Assembly (NCBI RefSeq): GCF_003719305.1
Contig: NZ_RARC01000002.1
Coordinates: 457,691-521,690, forward strand
Reading direction: 5' to 3'
DNA: 64,000 nucleotides
Source of the DNA: Mycolicibacterium stellerae
GTDB taxonomy: Bacteria > Actinomycetota > Actinomycetes > Mycobacteriales > Mycobacteriaceae
Shown: piece by piece, positions 8,067-16,268 of the stretch
Layout of the letters: the number at the start of each line of letters is the position of its first letter
Position numbering within the stretch: position 1 is the stretch's first letter
The notes under the pieces: generated by a model
What the model was told of the DNA's origin: nothing
The model's input: only the letters and a program-made list of their open reading frames with translations
The model's database searches: none
Made by a program: the position numbers and the translations under genes

Positions 8067-9197
8067 ATGGACTTCAACCTGAGCAAGGAACAACAGCTTC
8101 TCCGTGACGGCCTCACGAAGTTCCTGTCCACCCGTTACGACCTCGAGAAGAGCCGGGCCGCGGCCAAGACCGGGGCCGGCTGGCAGCCAGACATCTGGCG
8201 GGCGTTCGCCGATGAACTCGGAATACTCGGCGCCACCTTCGGTGAGGATATGGGCGGAATCGGCGGCGGCCCAGTCGAACTCATGGTCATCACCGAAGCG
8301 CTCGGTCATGCGCTCGTTGTCGAACCGTACGTCGACGCCGTAGTGGTGGCCGGTGGGCTTCTGGAGCGGGCGGGCGGCGAGCACGCCTCGTCGCTGCTGG
8401 AGAAGGTCGTTGCGGGTACTGCGATCGTCGCGCTGGCCGCAGCCGAGTCCGAATCCGGCGAGCGCTGGCAAGAGGTCGCCACCACCGCGCAGCGCGAGGG
8501 CGACGGCTGGATACTCCACGGAAGCAAGGCCGTAGCGGTGACCGCTCCACTGGCCACCCATCTGTTGATCACCGCGAAAACCTCGGCGGGCCTGTCCCTT
8601 TTCGTCGTCGATCTCGAGTCGGTGGAAAGTGGTCTTTCGCTGACCGGCTATCGGACGATCGACGATCGCCGCGCCGCCGACCTGGTCGTCGACGGTCTGC
8701 GGCTACCCGCCGGAGCGCTGCTCGGGGAGGACGGGCAGGCATGGCCGTCACTGGAGCAGGCGCGCGACGAAGGTGCCACCGCGATCTGTTCGGAAGCCGT
8801 CGGGTGCATGCGCAAGGTGTTGGCGGACACCGTCGAGTACTGCAAACAACGCCAGCAGTTCGGCGTACCGATCGGCAGTTTCCAGGTGTTGCAGCACCGG
8901 ATGGTCGATATGTACATCGAGTTGGAACAGGCCAGCGCCGCCGTCCTGCTCGCCGTGTTGCACCTCACCGATGACGCTGGCGCGCGGGCGCGGTCGGTGT
9001 CGGCCGCCAAGGCGACTGTGGGCCGTGCGGCTCGCTTCATAGGCCAGCAGGCCGTGCAGTTGCACGGCGGTATGGGCATGACCGAGGAACTGGCGATCGG
9101 CCACTACTTCAAGCGACTGACGGCGATGCAGTACGAGTACGGCACCACCGATCACCACATCGGCCGGTACGCCGCGCTGACCCGTCCGACGCGGTAG
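8067..9197 (+). CDS. acyl-CoA dehydrogenase (FadE family), second subunit
   Basis: A 376-residue acyl-CoA dehydrogenase homologue that starts on the base after the preceding stop (TAG-ATG), so it is co-translated and probably co-assembled with it. N-terminal MDFNLSKEQQLLRDGL is typical. The middle domain is divergent: the normal substrate/FAD loop is weak and reads LAAAESESGERWQE. The C-terminal part has the conserved AVQLHGGMGMTEEL followed by HYFKRLTAM. Family knowledge of mycobacterial FadE heterotetramers supports one FAD site shared between two unequal chains. I infer that here but cannot prove it. Electron acceptor presumably ETF. Confidence 0.9.
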   Translation: MDFNLSKEQQLLRDGLTKFLSTRYDLEKSRAAAKTGAGWQPDIWRAFADELGILGATFGEDMGGIGGGPVELMVITEALGHALVVEPYVDAVVVAGGLLERAGGEHASSLLEKVVAGTAIVALAAAESESGERWQEVATTAQREGDGWILHGSKAVAVTAPLATHLLITAKTSAGLSLFVVDLESVESGLSLTGYRTIDDRRAADLVVDGLRLPAGALLGEDGQAWPSLEQARDEGATAICSEAVGCMRKVLADTVEYCKQRQQFGVPIGSFQVLQHRMVDMYIELEQASAAVLLAVLHLTDDAGARARSVSAAKATVGRAARFIGQQAVQLHGGMGMTEELAIGHYFKRLTAMQYEYGTTDHHIGRYAALTRPTR

Positions 9198-9280
9198 GTC
9201 AGTAGCGCGGTAGCACCGACCAGCAGTCTCGACGTCCGTCGGAGCCGCCCCGCAATCGCCCGTCGGAGCCGCCTCGTAAT

Positions 9281-10186
9281 GTGGTCAAGGTGAGCTCGCG
9301 CGGTTGGCTGTTGTTCGTCGCGATGAGCATCATCTGGGGCATTCCCTATCTGATGATCAAGGTCGCCGTCGAAGGTGTGTCGGTTCCCGTCCTGGTTTTC
9401 GCGAGGACGGCCGTCGGTGCGGCGGTGCTGCTGCCGCTCGCGCTGTCGAGCGGCATTCCGACGATGGTTCGCCAACACTGGAAGGCGCTGCTCGGCTTCT
9501 CATTCTTCGAGATCATCGCCGCCTGGTTTCTGCTCTCAGATGCCGAACGCCATCTGACGAGTTCGATGACCGGCCTGCTGATCGCCGCCTCGCCCATCAT
9601 CGCGGCGATCCTCGATCGCTTCACCGGCGGTGATCAGCGGCTCGGATTCCGGCGGGTATCGGGGCTTGGCATCGGCCTGGCGGGCGTGGCGGTGCTCGCC
9701 GGCCCGCACCTCACCGGCGCAACCGCCTGGCCGGTCATCGAGGTGCTCATGGTGGCCACCTGCTACGCGATCGCGCCGCTGATCGCCGCGCGGCATCTCG
9801 CCGACGTGCCCGCGCTGCCGATGACGGCTACGTGTCTGGGATTCGCCGCCTTGGTGTACGCCGCCCCTGCCGCGGCCACCTGGCCGACCGAGATGCCTTC
9901 AACGCGAGTCTTATTGGCGCTTGGCGGATTGGCGGTGATCTGCACCGCCCTCGCATTCATCGTTTTCTTCGCCCTCATCCGTGAGGTCGGTGCCGCACGC
10001 GCCCTGGTCTTCACATACGTGAACCCCGCGGTCGCACTGCTGGCCGGGGTGGTCGTGCTGAACGAGCCGCTCACCGCGTGGAACGTGGCTGCTCTGGTGT
10101 TGATCCTTGCCGGCTGCGTGCTGGCCACACATCGGCCGGACGAACCGGTAGCCGACCCGCAGTGCGACGAACATGTCGCCAGATAG
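9281..10186 (+). CDS. EamA/DMT-superfamily membrane exporter
   Basis: About 301 residues with ten hydrophobic segments arranged as two EamA repeats (about 5-135 and 145-290), the drug/metabolite transporter layout. The GTG at 9281 or the GTG at 9290 can start it; neither has a strong ribosome-binding site. Family members usually export amino acids or small metabolites. It lies 56 bases upstream of the E1-alpha gene on the same strand, but a separate leaderless promoter appears to sit in that gap, so it may or may not belong to the lipid cassette. It would be a natural exporter of the cassette's product. The specific substrate cannot be read from sequence. Confidence 0.9.
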   Translation: MVKVSSRGWLLFVAMSIIWGIPYLMIKVAVEGVSVPVLVFARTAVGAAVLLPLALSSGIPTMVRQHWKALLGFSFFEIIAAWFLLSDAERHLTSSMTGLLIAASPIIAAILDRFTGGDQRLGFRRVSGLGIGLAGVAVLAGPHLTGATAWPVIEVLMVATCYAIAPLIAARHLADVPALPMTATCLGFAALVYAAPAAATWPTEMPSTRVLLALGGLAVICTALAFIVFFALIREVGAARALVFTYVNPAVALLAGVVVLNEPLTAWNVAALVLILAGCVLATHRPDEPVADPQCDEHVAR

Positions 10187-10230
10187 TCAGCATCACGAAG
10201 GTAAATACCGGCAGAACCCCTCCCTTGCAT

Positions 10231-10242
10231 TAGCGTAGTTAT
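10231..10242 (+). promoter_or_regulatory. candidate leaderless promoter of the E1-ACP-KAS cassette
   Basis: TAGCGT at 10231-10236 fits the TANNNT -10 pattern of mycobacterial promoters and lies exactly 12 to 7 bases before the GTG at 10243. Transcription would therefore start at the start codon, a common leaderless arrangement in mycobacteria. No Shine-Dalgarno precedes the GTG, which agrees. No clear -35 element. Confidence 0.45.
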
Positions 10243-11178
10243 GTGGAGGTCACCGGGCACGATGGTCCAGGCCCAGGCCTTGTCGATGTCCGCACGCCTG
10301 TCGACGCGGAAACACAGCGCGCGATGCTGCGTCACATGCTGATCGCCCGTGGCATCGACGAGGAGGCGGGGCTGCTGGAGAATCACGGCGCGCTCGACCT
10401 CTGGCTGTCATGCCGGGGCCAGGAGGCGGCGCAGGTCGGTTCGGCGATGGCGATCGGCGATGAAGCGGTCATCTTCCCCAGCTATCGGGAACATGCAGTC
10501 GCCGTGGTACGCGGCATCGACGCTGTTTCGTTAACGGCGCAGTGGGCCGGCCGCACGTTCTGCGGCTGGAATCCCCGCGTGCACCGGTTCTTTCCCTACA
10601 CCTTGGTGCTGGCGGCACAGGCTCTACACGCCGTGGGATACGCCATCGGACAAGGGCTGCAGAACACCGCCGAAACGGTGGTCGTCTATGTCGGCGACGG
10701 CGCCACCAGCGAAGGCGACATGTCTGAGGCGCTGAATTTGGCCGCCGTCGAGTCCGCTCGGGTGCTGTTCATCTGCCAGAACAACGGGTGGGCGATCTCG
10801 AAGCCGAGCCATGAGCAAATGCTGACGTCGATTGCCGATCGCGCCAACGGATTCGGAATTCGATCCTGGTCGATGTCAGCCGACGATCCCGACAGCACCC
10901 TTCTGGGTTGTCTCGAAGCGAGGCGTTACGTCGAGACGTCCGCATCGCCCGGCCTCATCGAGCTGCGGACCACCCGCATCGGGGGGCACACCACTACCGA
11001 TCCTCATGCCACCTACCGCGAACCCGGCGAACTCGCCGCGGCGATCGCGAACGATCCCGTCGTGAAGTACCGCGAGAGGCTGGTTGCCGCAGGCGTAGTC
11101 GACGACGAATGGCTCGGCGCTGTCGACGCCGATGTCGCCAAGGCTCGACAGGAACTACTGAGAGCCTTCGCCCCGTGA
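10243..11178 (+). CDS. 2-oxoacid dehydrogenase E1 alpha subunit (TPP-dependent)
   Basis: A 311-residue E1-alpha of the pyruvate/branched-chain/acetoin dehydrogenase type. The thiamine-diphosphate motif is complete: GDGATSEGD at 151-159 and NN at 180-181. With the beta subunit it decarboxylates a 2-oxoacid and reductively acylates a lipoyl group. GTG start chosen from the leaderless promoter; an ATG about 27 codons further in is a weaker alternative. The stop overlaps the GTG of the beta gene. Unlike normal PDH or BCKDH operons, the next genes are a bare lipoyl domain, an ACP and a KAS III rather than E2 and E3, so the acyl group may feed a fatty or polyketide chain. Substrate (pyruvate, branched-chain 2-oxoacid or a sugar-derived C2 donor) not known. 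Confidence 0.9.
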   Translation: MEVTGHDGPGPGLVDVRTPVDAETQRAMLRHMLIARGIDEEAGLLENHGALDLWLSCRGQEAAQVGSAMAIGDEAVIFPSYREHAVAVVRGIDAVSLTAQWAGRTFCGWNPRVHRFFPYTLVLAAQALHAVGYAIGQGLQNTAETVVVYVGDGATSEGDMSEALNLAAVESARVLFICQNNGWAISKPSHEQMLTSIADRANGFGIRSWSMSADDPDSTLLGCLEARRYVETSASPGLIELRTTRIGGHTTTDPHATYREPGELAAAIANDPVVKYRERLVAAGVVDDEWLGAVDADVAKARQELLRAFAP

Positions 11179-12155
11179 CCGACACCAAGCCGAGTTGCCT
11201 GGCCGAATCGCTCAACGGCGCGCTGCATGAACTGATGGACGCCGACGACTCCATCGTGATCGTCGGTCAGGACATCGGCCGACTGGGGGGCGTGTTCCGG
11301 GTGACGAAGGGCCTACAGGAACGGTTCGGGCAAGGCCGAGTCCGCGACGCGATCCTCGCGGAGTCCTCCATCGTGGGACAGGCGATCGGCATGTCGCTCA
11401 GTGGACTCAAGCCGGTCTGCGAGATTCAGTTCGAGGGCTTCATCTATCCGGCGATGAACCAGATCATCACACAGGCAGCGAAGATGATGACGCGCTGGAA
11501 CGACGGCTTCGCGCTCAACCTCGTGATCCGGGTGCCGGTCGGCGGGGGCATCCGGGCCGTCGAGCATCACAGCGAATCGAACGAGGCGTACTTCGCGCAC
11601 ACGCCGGGCCTGCACGTCGCCTTTCCATCCTCTCCCACCGACGCCGCCGCGATGCTGAAGCACTCGGCGTCGCTTGGCTCACCGGTCATCTTTTACGAGC
11701 CGAAACGCTTGTACTGGAAGCGAAGACAGCAGCCGCGTGAGCTCGTTGAACCGGCTAGCCCCCTGAGCGCACGCATTGTCCGACGCGGGTCCGATATCAC
11801 CGTCGTTTGCTTCGGCGCCATTGTCGAGGAAGTTCTCGCGGCGGCAGACCGGGTCGCGTCCACTGCCGACGTCGAGGTCGTTGATCTGCGCTGGGTCGCC
11901 CCGATGGACATCGACACCGTGCTGGAGTCGGTCGCCAGGACCGGTCGTCTGCTTGTCGTGCACGAAGCGGTCGGATTCGCCGGCGTCGGGGCCGAGGTCG
12001 TTGCGACGGTGGCCGAACACGGTTCCCACCATTTGAAGGCCCCGATGCGGCGGCTGGGCGCGCCACGCCGGATTTACCCGCCCGCCGACTATGAAAAGCA
12101 TTATCTGATAGGCATACCCGAGATTGTCGGCGCGATCGAGGAGATGTGCGCTTGA
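11175..12155 (+). CDS. 2-oxoacid dehydrogenase E1 beta subunit
   Basis: A 326-residue transketolase-type E1-beta: pyrimidine-binding domain at about 10-190 and C-terminal transketolase domain at about 200-320. Seen: VGQDIGRLGGVF near the start, the ESSIVGQAIGMSLSG segment with the Glu that activates TPP, and VVDLRWVAPMD plus VVHEAVGFAGVGAEV in the C-terminal domain. The start is the GTG at 11175, overlapping the alpha stop as GTGA; a longer in-frame opening reaching back to 10908 is antifunctional because it would overlap the alpha gene by 270 bases. The partner forms an alpha2beta2 E1. Its stop overlaps the start of the lipoyl-domain gene. Confidence 0.92.
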   Translation: MTDTKPSCLAESLNGALHELMDADDSIVIVGQDIGRLGGVFRVTKGLQERFGQGRVRDAILAESSIVGQAIGMSLSGLKPVCEIQFEGFIYPAMNQIITQAAKMMTRWNDGFALNLVIRVPVGGGIRAVEHHSESNEAYFAHTPGLHVAFPSSPTDAAAMLKHSASLGSPVIFYEPKRLYWKRRQQPRELVEPASPLSARIVRRGSDITVVCFGAIVEEVLAAADRVASTADVEVVDLRWVAPMDIDTVLESVARTGRLLVVHEAVGFAGVGAEVVATVAEHGSHHLKAPMRRLGAPRRIYPPADYEKHYLIGIPEIVGAIEEMCA

Positions 12156-12400
12156 GCGACCCCATCGACATCCTGGTGCCGGAGTTCGGCCATGGAATGA
12201 CAGAAGCCCTTGTCATCGAATGGCTGGTGTCGGTCGGGGAAAGCGTCGAACGCGGCGATGTGATCGCGGTGCTGGAAACCGACAAGAGCAGTGTCGATCT
12301 GCTGGCCGAGAGGCCGGGCACCATCGTGGAGATCGTTGCTGCCGCACGTACGATCACCACCTCTGGTGCCGTCCTGTACAAGCTCGACGAAAGACGATGA
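12146..12400 (+). CDS. stand-alone lipoyl-domain protein
   Basis: Only 84 residues and consisting of a single biotinyl/lipoyl domain. The modified lysine is Lys47 in ETDKSS (44-49); GHGMTEALVIEWL at the start and GTIVEIVAAA after the turn are typical. There is no peripheral-subunit-binding domain and no acyltransferase domain, so this cannot work as a normal E2. It would shuttle the acyl group made by the adjacent E1. Start is GTG 12146 or TTG 12152; both overlap the E1-beta stop, and the protein differs by two residues. The ACP gene follows after 12 bases. Needs a lipoyl ligase or LipA/LipB acting on it. Confidence 0.88.
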   Translation: MRLSDPIDILVPEFGHGMTEALVIEWLVSVGESVERGDVIAVLETDKSSVDLLAERPGTIVEIVAAARTITTSGAVLYKLDERR

Positions 12401-12412
12401 AAGGCAAACACA

Positions 12413-12661
12413 ATGGCGTCCACAGACGAACGAATGAACTCGGTGATGCTTTCGGTCATTCGACGGCGGACTCCGTCGGCGGATGTCACCGATTTCGACA
12501 AGCAGATCTATGACCTCGACATGGACTCCCTCGATGTCGTGGACCTCAGTCAGGCGCTCGAGAAGGAGTTCGGCGTCGAGGCCGACCTGGAACGAGTCGC
12601 CGACTGCCTGACGCCGCTGGAAATCGGTTCCTACTTCCGAGAACTGATCGGCTCGCCATGA
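12413..12661 (+). CDS. acyl carrier protein
   Basis: An 82-residue acidic four-helix carrier protein. The phosphopantetheine attachment serine is Ser39 in DMDSLD (36-41), followed by the helix VVDLSQALEKEFG. It is distinct from the genomic AcpM of mycobacteria, which is longer at its C-terminus. Its stop overlaps the ATG of the KAS III gene (ATGA), so the stoichiometry of the two is linked. Position between a lipoyl carrier and a condensing enzyme suggests it receives, or provides malonyl for extension of, the acyl group made by E1. Confidence 0.92.
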   Translation: MASTDERMNSVMLSVIRRRTPSADVTDFDKQIYDLDMDSLDVVDLSQALEKEFGVEADLERVADCLTPLEIGSYFRELIGSP

Positions 12662-13599
12662 CGGGGGGAATCGTCGATATCGCCACGGCGACCCCTGGAG
12701 AGCACATTGACAACAGCTATTTCGATTCGATCGGCCTGACCGACGAATGGATTCGGCGACGCACGGGAGTCGGTGCGCGCTGGTGGATGGACCCTGACGA
12801 ACCGCTCGAAGGTGTCGGTGCGCGGGTATGCGCGCCGCTGGTCGCACGCCATCGCGAGCGCGTCAACATCACCGCGTTGATCGTCGTCAGTTGCTCGACC
12901 GGCGGGAAGGTGCCCGGTATCGCGCAGCGGGTGGCAAAACAATCGGGACTGCCGACCGAGGTCCTGGCATTCGACTTGAACGCGGCCTGCAGCGGCTTCG
13001 TGTACGGCGTGATCTCCGGGCTGTCGCTCTGCCCGTCAGGGGGCGCGGTGATCGTGTGCGCGATCGAAGCGATGTCACGGCTGATCGACAAAACCGACCG
13101 AAACACCGGCCCCCTGTTCGGTGACGGCGCCAGCGCAGTGCTGATCGAGTCGCGCCCGGAATTTCGCGAGCACCGATGGCACGCAGGCTGCGACGGCGAC
13201 CGTGTCGATCTCATGCGGGGCGAGATCGGCGGCGGCATACAGCTGGACGGCATGGCTGTGTATGACCGGGCGGTGCGGATGATGACCGACACCGTGAATC
13301 GACTGCACGACAACGATATTGAGCCGACGGTTGTCATCGGCCACCAGGCCAACTCGCGGATACTGCAGAAGATTCGAGACGAGGTCGACCTGGGCGACGT
13401 GGAATTCGTCGACTCCGTACAGGGGTTCGGCAATACGTCGGCGGCATCGATTCCGCTGGCACTGGGAGCCTGCGTCGCCATGCAATCGATTCCGCCGACC
13501 GGGCGGATGACGCTGGTGGCGTACGGCGCCGGTGAAGCGTGGGGTGGAGTGTCGGTCGACTATGACCTCACCGACGCGTTGGCCCGTCGCGGGTCGTGA
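12658..13599 (+). CDS. beta-ketoacyl-ACP synthase III (FabH-like)
   Basis: A 313-residue KAS III with the full catalytic triad: Cys111 in NAACSGF, His229 in GHQANSR and Asn259 in GNTSAAS. FabH enzymes start chains by decarboxylative Claisen condensation of an acyl-CoA (or acyl-thioester) with malonyl-ACP. The N-terminus is slightly trimmed relative to FabH, but tGI-type TGVGARWW is present. Coupled both ways: ATGA with the ACP upstream and GTGA with the SDR downstream. In this context the primer is probably the acyl group from the E1/lipoyl system rather than free acyl-CoA. That is inference. Confidence 0.93.
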   Translation: MTGGIVDIATATPGEHIDNSYFDSIGLTDEWIRRRTGVGARWWMDPDEPLEGVGARVCAPLVARHRERVNITALIVVSCSTGGKVPGIAQRVAKQSGLPTEVLAFDLNAACSGFVYGVISGLSLCPSGGAVIVCAIEAMSRLIDKTDRNTGPLFGDGASAVLIESRPEFREHRWHAGCDGDRVDLMRGEIGGGIQLDGMAVYDRAVRMMTDTVNRLHDNDIEPTVVIGHQANSRILQKIRDEVDLGDVEFVDSVQGFGNTSAASIPLALGACVAMQSIPPTGRMTLVAYGAGEAWGGVSVDYDLTDALARRGS

Positions 13600-14324
13600 G
13601 CAAGGTCGTCCTGGTCACCGGCGCCTCTCGCGGTGTCGGAGCCGAGGTCGCCACGCAGCTCGCCGGGCCACACCATCACGTGGTGGTGAACTTCCGGGAG
13701 AAGGCCAAGCGCGCCGACGCCGTCGTCGACGCGGTTCGGGCGGCTGGCGGCTACGCCAGTGCTATCCAAACCGACGTATCCGACGAGCAGGCCGTTGCCG
13801 CAATGCTGGCTGAGATCGCTGAGCGGTTCGGTGGGCTGGATGTGCTGGTGCTCAACGCATCCGGCGGATTGGAACCAGGCGCCGACGAGGACTATCCGAT
13901 GCGACTCAACCGCGACGCGCAGGTGCGGCTGGCTCGCTTGGCGCTGCCATTGATGGCCGCCGGCGGTCGAATCGTCTTCGTCACCAGCCATTTGGCACAC
14001 TTTCACGGTCGCAAACCGGTTCCCGCCGACTACCTCCCCATCGCCACCAGCAAGCAGGCAGGCGAGGAAGCGCTGCGCGGCATGCACCAAGAATTCGAGG
14101 CGGCTGGCATCACGTTCGTCGTGGTGTCCGGCGACATGATCGAGGGAAGCACCATGGTGCGCCTTTTCGAGCGGCGCGATCCCGACGCCGTTGCGGCGCG
14201 CCGCCACGCGGGCGACGGATTGCCGAGCGCTAAAGAGTTCGCCTGCGCTATCGTCCGCGCCACCCATGAACCCCACCGCAACGGCGACACGGTCTACGTC
14301 GGCGGACCGGACTACCTGTCATAG
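13596..14324 (+). CDS. SDR family reductase with displaced catalytic tyrosine
   Basis: A 242-residue SDR. The nucleotide loop GASRGVG is at 9-15 and LNASGG corresponds to the NAG motif. The active-site helix reads YLPIATSKQAGEEAL: Lys153 is present, but the residue four before it is Ile149, and the only tyrosine is Tyr146, seven before the Lys. The classical YxxxK is therefore broken, though I recall related actinobacterial SDRs with a Y-x6-K form. It may still reduce a 3-ketoacyl-ACP made by the adjacent KAS III. Last gene of the cassette; GTG start overlaps the KAS stop. Confidence 0.88.
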   Translation: MSKVVLVTGASRGVGAEVATQLAGPHHHVVVNFREKAKRADAVVDAVRAAGGYASAIQTDVSDEQAVAAMLAEIAERFGGLDVLVLNASGGLEPGADEDYPMRLNRDAQVRLARLALPLMAAGGRIVFVTSHLAHFHGRKPVPADYLPIATSKQAGEEALRGMHQEFEAAGITFVVVSGDMIEGSTMVRLFERRDPDAVAARRHAGDGLPSAKEFACAIVRATHEPHRNGDTVYVGGPDYLS

Positions 14325-14473
14325 CGTCGCCGAGGTCCCTATTGCAGGTAGCCGGAAGACCTGGGTCGGGCGTCCCAGCACCCGCAATGGCAGCCAGCGT
14401 CGTCGACACTGGCTTTCCCGATGAGAAAAGTGAACCGTAACAACCGCACCGCTATCGATCAGGAGGCGAACTG

Positions 14474-15517
14474 ATGTCCACGTCACTCACCCGCACCAGC
14501 CATTCGATGTCGCTCCTCGACGGGGAGATCGTCGAGGAGAACGACTTCGGTTCGATGCGACGCATCACGGCCGACAACCTGCCGATCCTCAACCGGCTGT
14601 CGATCAAGCGGGTGCTGCTCAATCCGGGCGCGATGCGCACGCCGCACTGGCATGCGAACGCCAACGAACTCACCTACTGCGTATCCGGCACCGCGCTGGT
14701 GTCCGTGCTCGACGACGGCAGCAAGTTCTCCAGCTTCATCGTCAAGGCCGGCCAGATGTTCCACATCGACTCGGGCTCGCTTCACCACATCGAGAACATC
14801 GGCGCCGACGTCGCCGAGTTCATCATCGCCTTCCGCAGCGAACGCCCGGAGGACTTCGGGTTCGGTGCGACGTTGGGCGCCTTCACCGACGCCGTCCTCG
14901 GCAACACCTACGACCTGCCCTCATCCGACATGGCGAAGATCCGTCGCAGCACCACCGACCACAAGCTGGCCGGCCGCGTCGGCAACCCAGATGTTCCAGC
15001 GTCTGCCTACTTCAACGATCCGCACAAGTTCGACATCGAGGGTCAGCCCGCCGGACTGACCTACGCGTACGGCAACGCGCGGTTTGCCCGTGACCAGTTC
15101 TGGCCTGCGCTGAAGAACATCTCGATGTACTCACTGCGCATCGCGGACGACGGCATGCGCGAACCGCACTGGCACCCGGTCACCGCCGAGATGGGCTACG
15201 TGCAACACGGAGACGCCCGCATGACGATCATGAGCCCCGACGGCTCGCTGGACACCTGGAACCTCACCACAGGCGACATGTACTTCATTCCGCGCGCCTA
15301 CCCGCACCACATCGAGAACATCGGAACAGACGAATGGCACTTCCTGATCTTCTTCGATCAGCCGTTCCCGGCCGATATCGGCTATCGCGCCTCGGCCAGC
15401 GCCTACTCCCGCGAGGTTCTCGCCGCCTCGTTCAACACCCACATCGACGATCTGCCGACCTTCCCCTTCACGCCGGCCGACCCGCTGATCGTCAGCCGCA
15501 ACAACCCCGTCGACTGA
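14474..15517 (+). CDS. bicupin, oxalate-decarboxylase-like
   Basis: A 347-residue protein with two cupin barrels (about 45-150 and 215-335). Each has metal-ligand motifs: HWHANANE with a later HHIENIG in the first, and HWHPVTAE with HHIENIG in the second. The pattern matches manganese bicupins such as oxalate decarboxylase, but the family also includes enzymes with other substrates, so oxalate is not assured. No signal peptide; cytosolic. The ribosome-binding site AGGAGG sits ideally at about 14461-14466. It stands alone: 149 bases after the SDR and about 100 before the response regulator. Confidence 0.88.
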   Translation: MSTSLTRTSHSMSLLDGEIVEENDFGSMRRITADNLPILNRLSIKRVLLNPGAMRTPHWHANANELTYCVSGTALVSVLDDGSKFSSFIVKAGQMFHIDSGSLHHIENIGADVAEFIIAFRSERPEDFGFGATLGAFTDAVLGNTYDLPSSDMAKIRRSTTDHKLAGRVGNPDVPASAYFNDPHKFDIEGQPAGLTYAYGNARFARDQFWPALKNISMYSLRIADDGMREPHWHPVTAEMGYVQHGDARMTIMSPDGSLDTWNLTTGDMYFIPRAYPHHIENIGTDEWHFLIFFDQPFPADIGYRASASAYSREVLAASFNTHIDDLPTFPFTPADPLIVSRNNPVD

Positions 15518-15614
15518 CTCCCCAACGCCGGTCTCCCCGGCGCTCCTGAAGGACCGACCTCACGCTTCGTGGAACAATGTCGTCGGACGCGACGCCGGCG
15601 CTGGGAGGCCATGA

Positions 15615-16268
15615 GTGAGTGCCGTTCAGACAGTCGTCGCCGATGACGACGTACTGCTTCGCGAAGGCGTGGCCAGTCTGCTCAACCGATCGGGCTTCGA
15701 GGTGGTCGGGCAGGCCGGAGACTCGGAAAGCCTGCTTGCGCTGGTGCGCGAGAAGCAGCCTCAGCTCGTGGTGACCGACATTCGAATGCCGCCGACGAAC
15801 ACCACCGAGGGCCTCGACGCGGCGCAGACGATTCGGGCCGAGCTGCCAGACACCGCCATCCTCGTATTGTCGGCCCACGTCGACGTCGACCATGCGATGG
15901 ACCTACTCGCCGGCGGGCGTGCTGTCGGTTACCTGCTCAAGAGCCGCGTCACCGACGTCAACGAGTTCGTCGACACGGTGGGGCGAATCGCCAACGGCGC
16001 ATCCGTCGTCGATCCGGCTCTCGTGCAGGAGCTCGTGTCGGCGCGCCGTCGCGACGACCCGCTGGCGGCGCTCAGCGACCGGGAGCGGGAGGTTCTGACG
16101 CTGATGGCCGAAGGACTGTCCAACGCAGGCATCGCCCGGCGAATCTGGGTTACCGAGGGCACCGTCGAAAAGCACGTCCGCAGCATCCTGACCAAGCTCG
16201 ACCTACACGAGACCGGTGACGATCACCGGCGGGTGCGGGCCGTCATCATGTATCTCGAGGCGCGCTGA
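15615..16268 (+). CDS. NarL/FixJ-type response regulator
   Basis: A 217-residue regulator: receiver domain about 3-125 with phospho-acceptor Asp in VVTDIRMPP and a conserved Lys in YLLKSRV, then a LuxR-type helix-turn-helix (about 150-215; LSDREREVLTLMAEGLSNAGIA and VEKHVRSIL). GTG start; an overlapping out-of-frame ATG lies four bases before. The 3' end overlaps the convergent single-domain receiver gene by 23 bases. The likely kinase is encoded at 16707. Targets unknown. Confidence 0.93.
   Translation: MSAVQTVVADDDVLLREGVASLLNRSGFEVVGQAGDSESLLALVREKQPQLVVTDIRMPPTNTTEGLDAAQTIRAELPDTAILVLSAHVDVDHAMDLLAGGRAVGYLLKSRVTDVNEFVDTVGRIANGASVVDPALVQELVSARRRDDPLAALSDREREVLTLMAEGLSNAGIARRIWVTEGTVEKHVRSILTKLDLHETGDDHRRVRAVIMYLEAR

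Noticed and set aside
10241..10345. Out-of-frame short ORF starting at ATG 10241
   Set aside because: Runs inside the E1-alpha gene without family support; the leaderless GTG 10243 explains the start better.
10908..11174. Upstream extension of the E1-beta frame
   Set aside because: It lies inside E1-alpha; the GTG at 11175 with GTGA overlap fits the family start.
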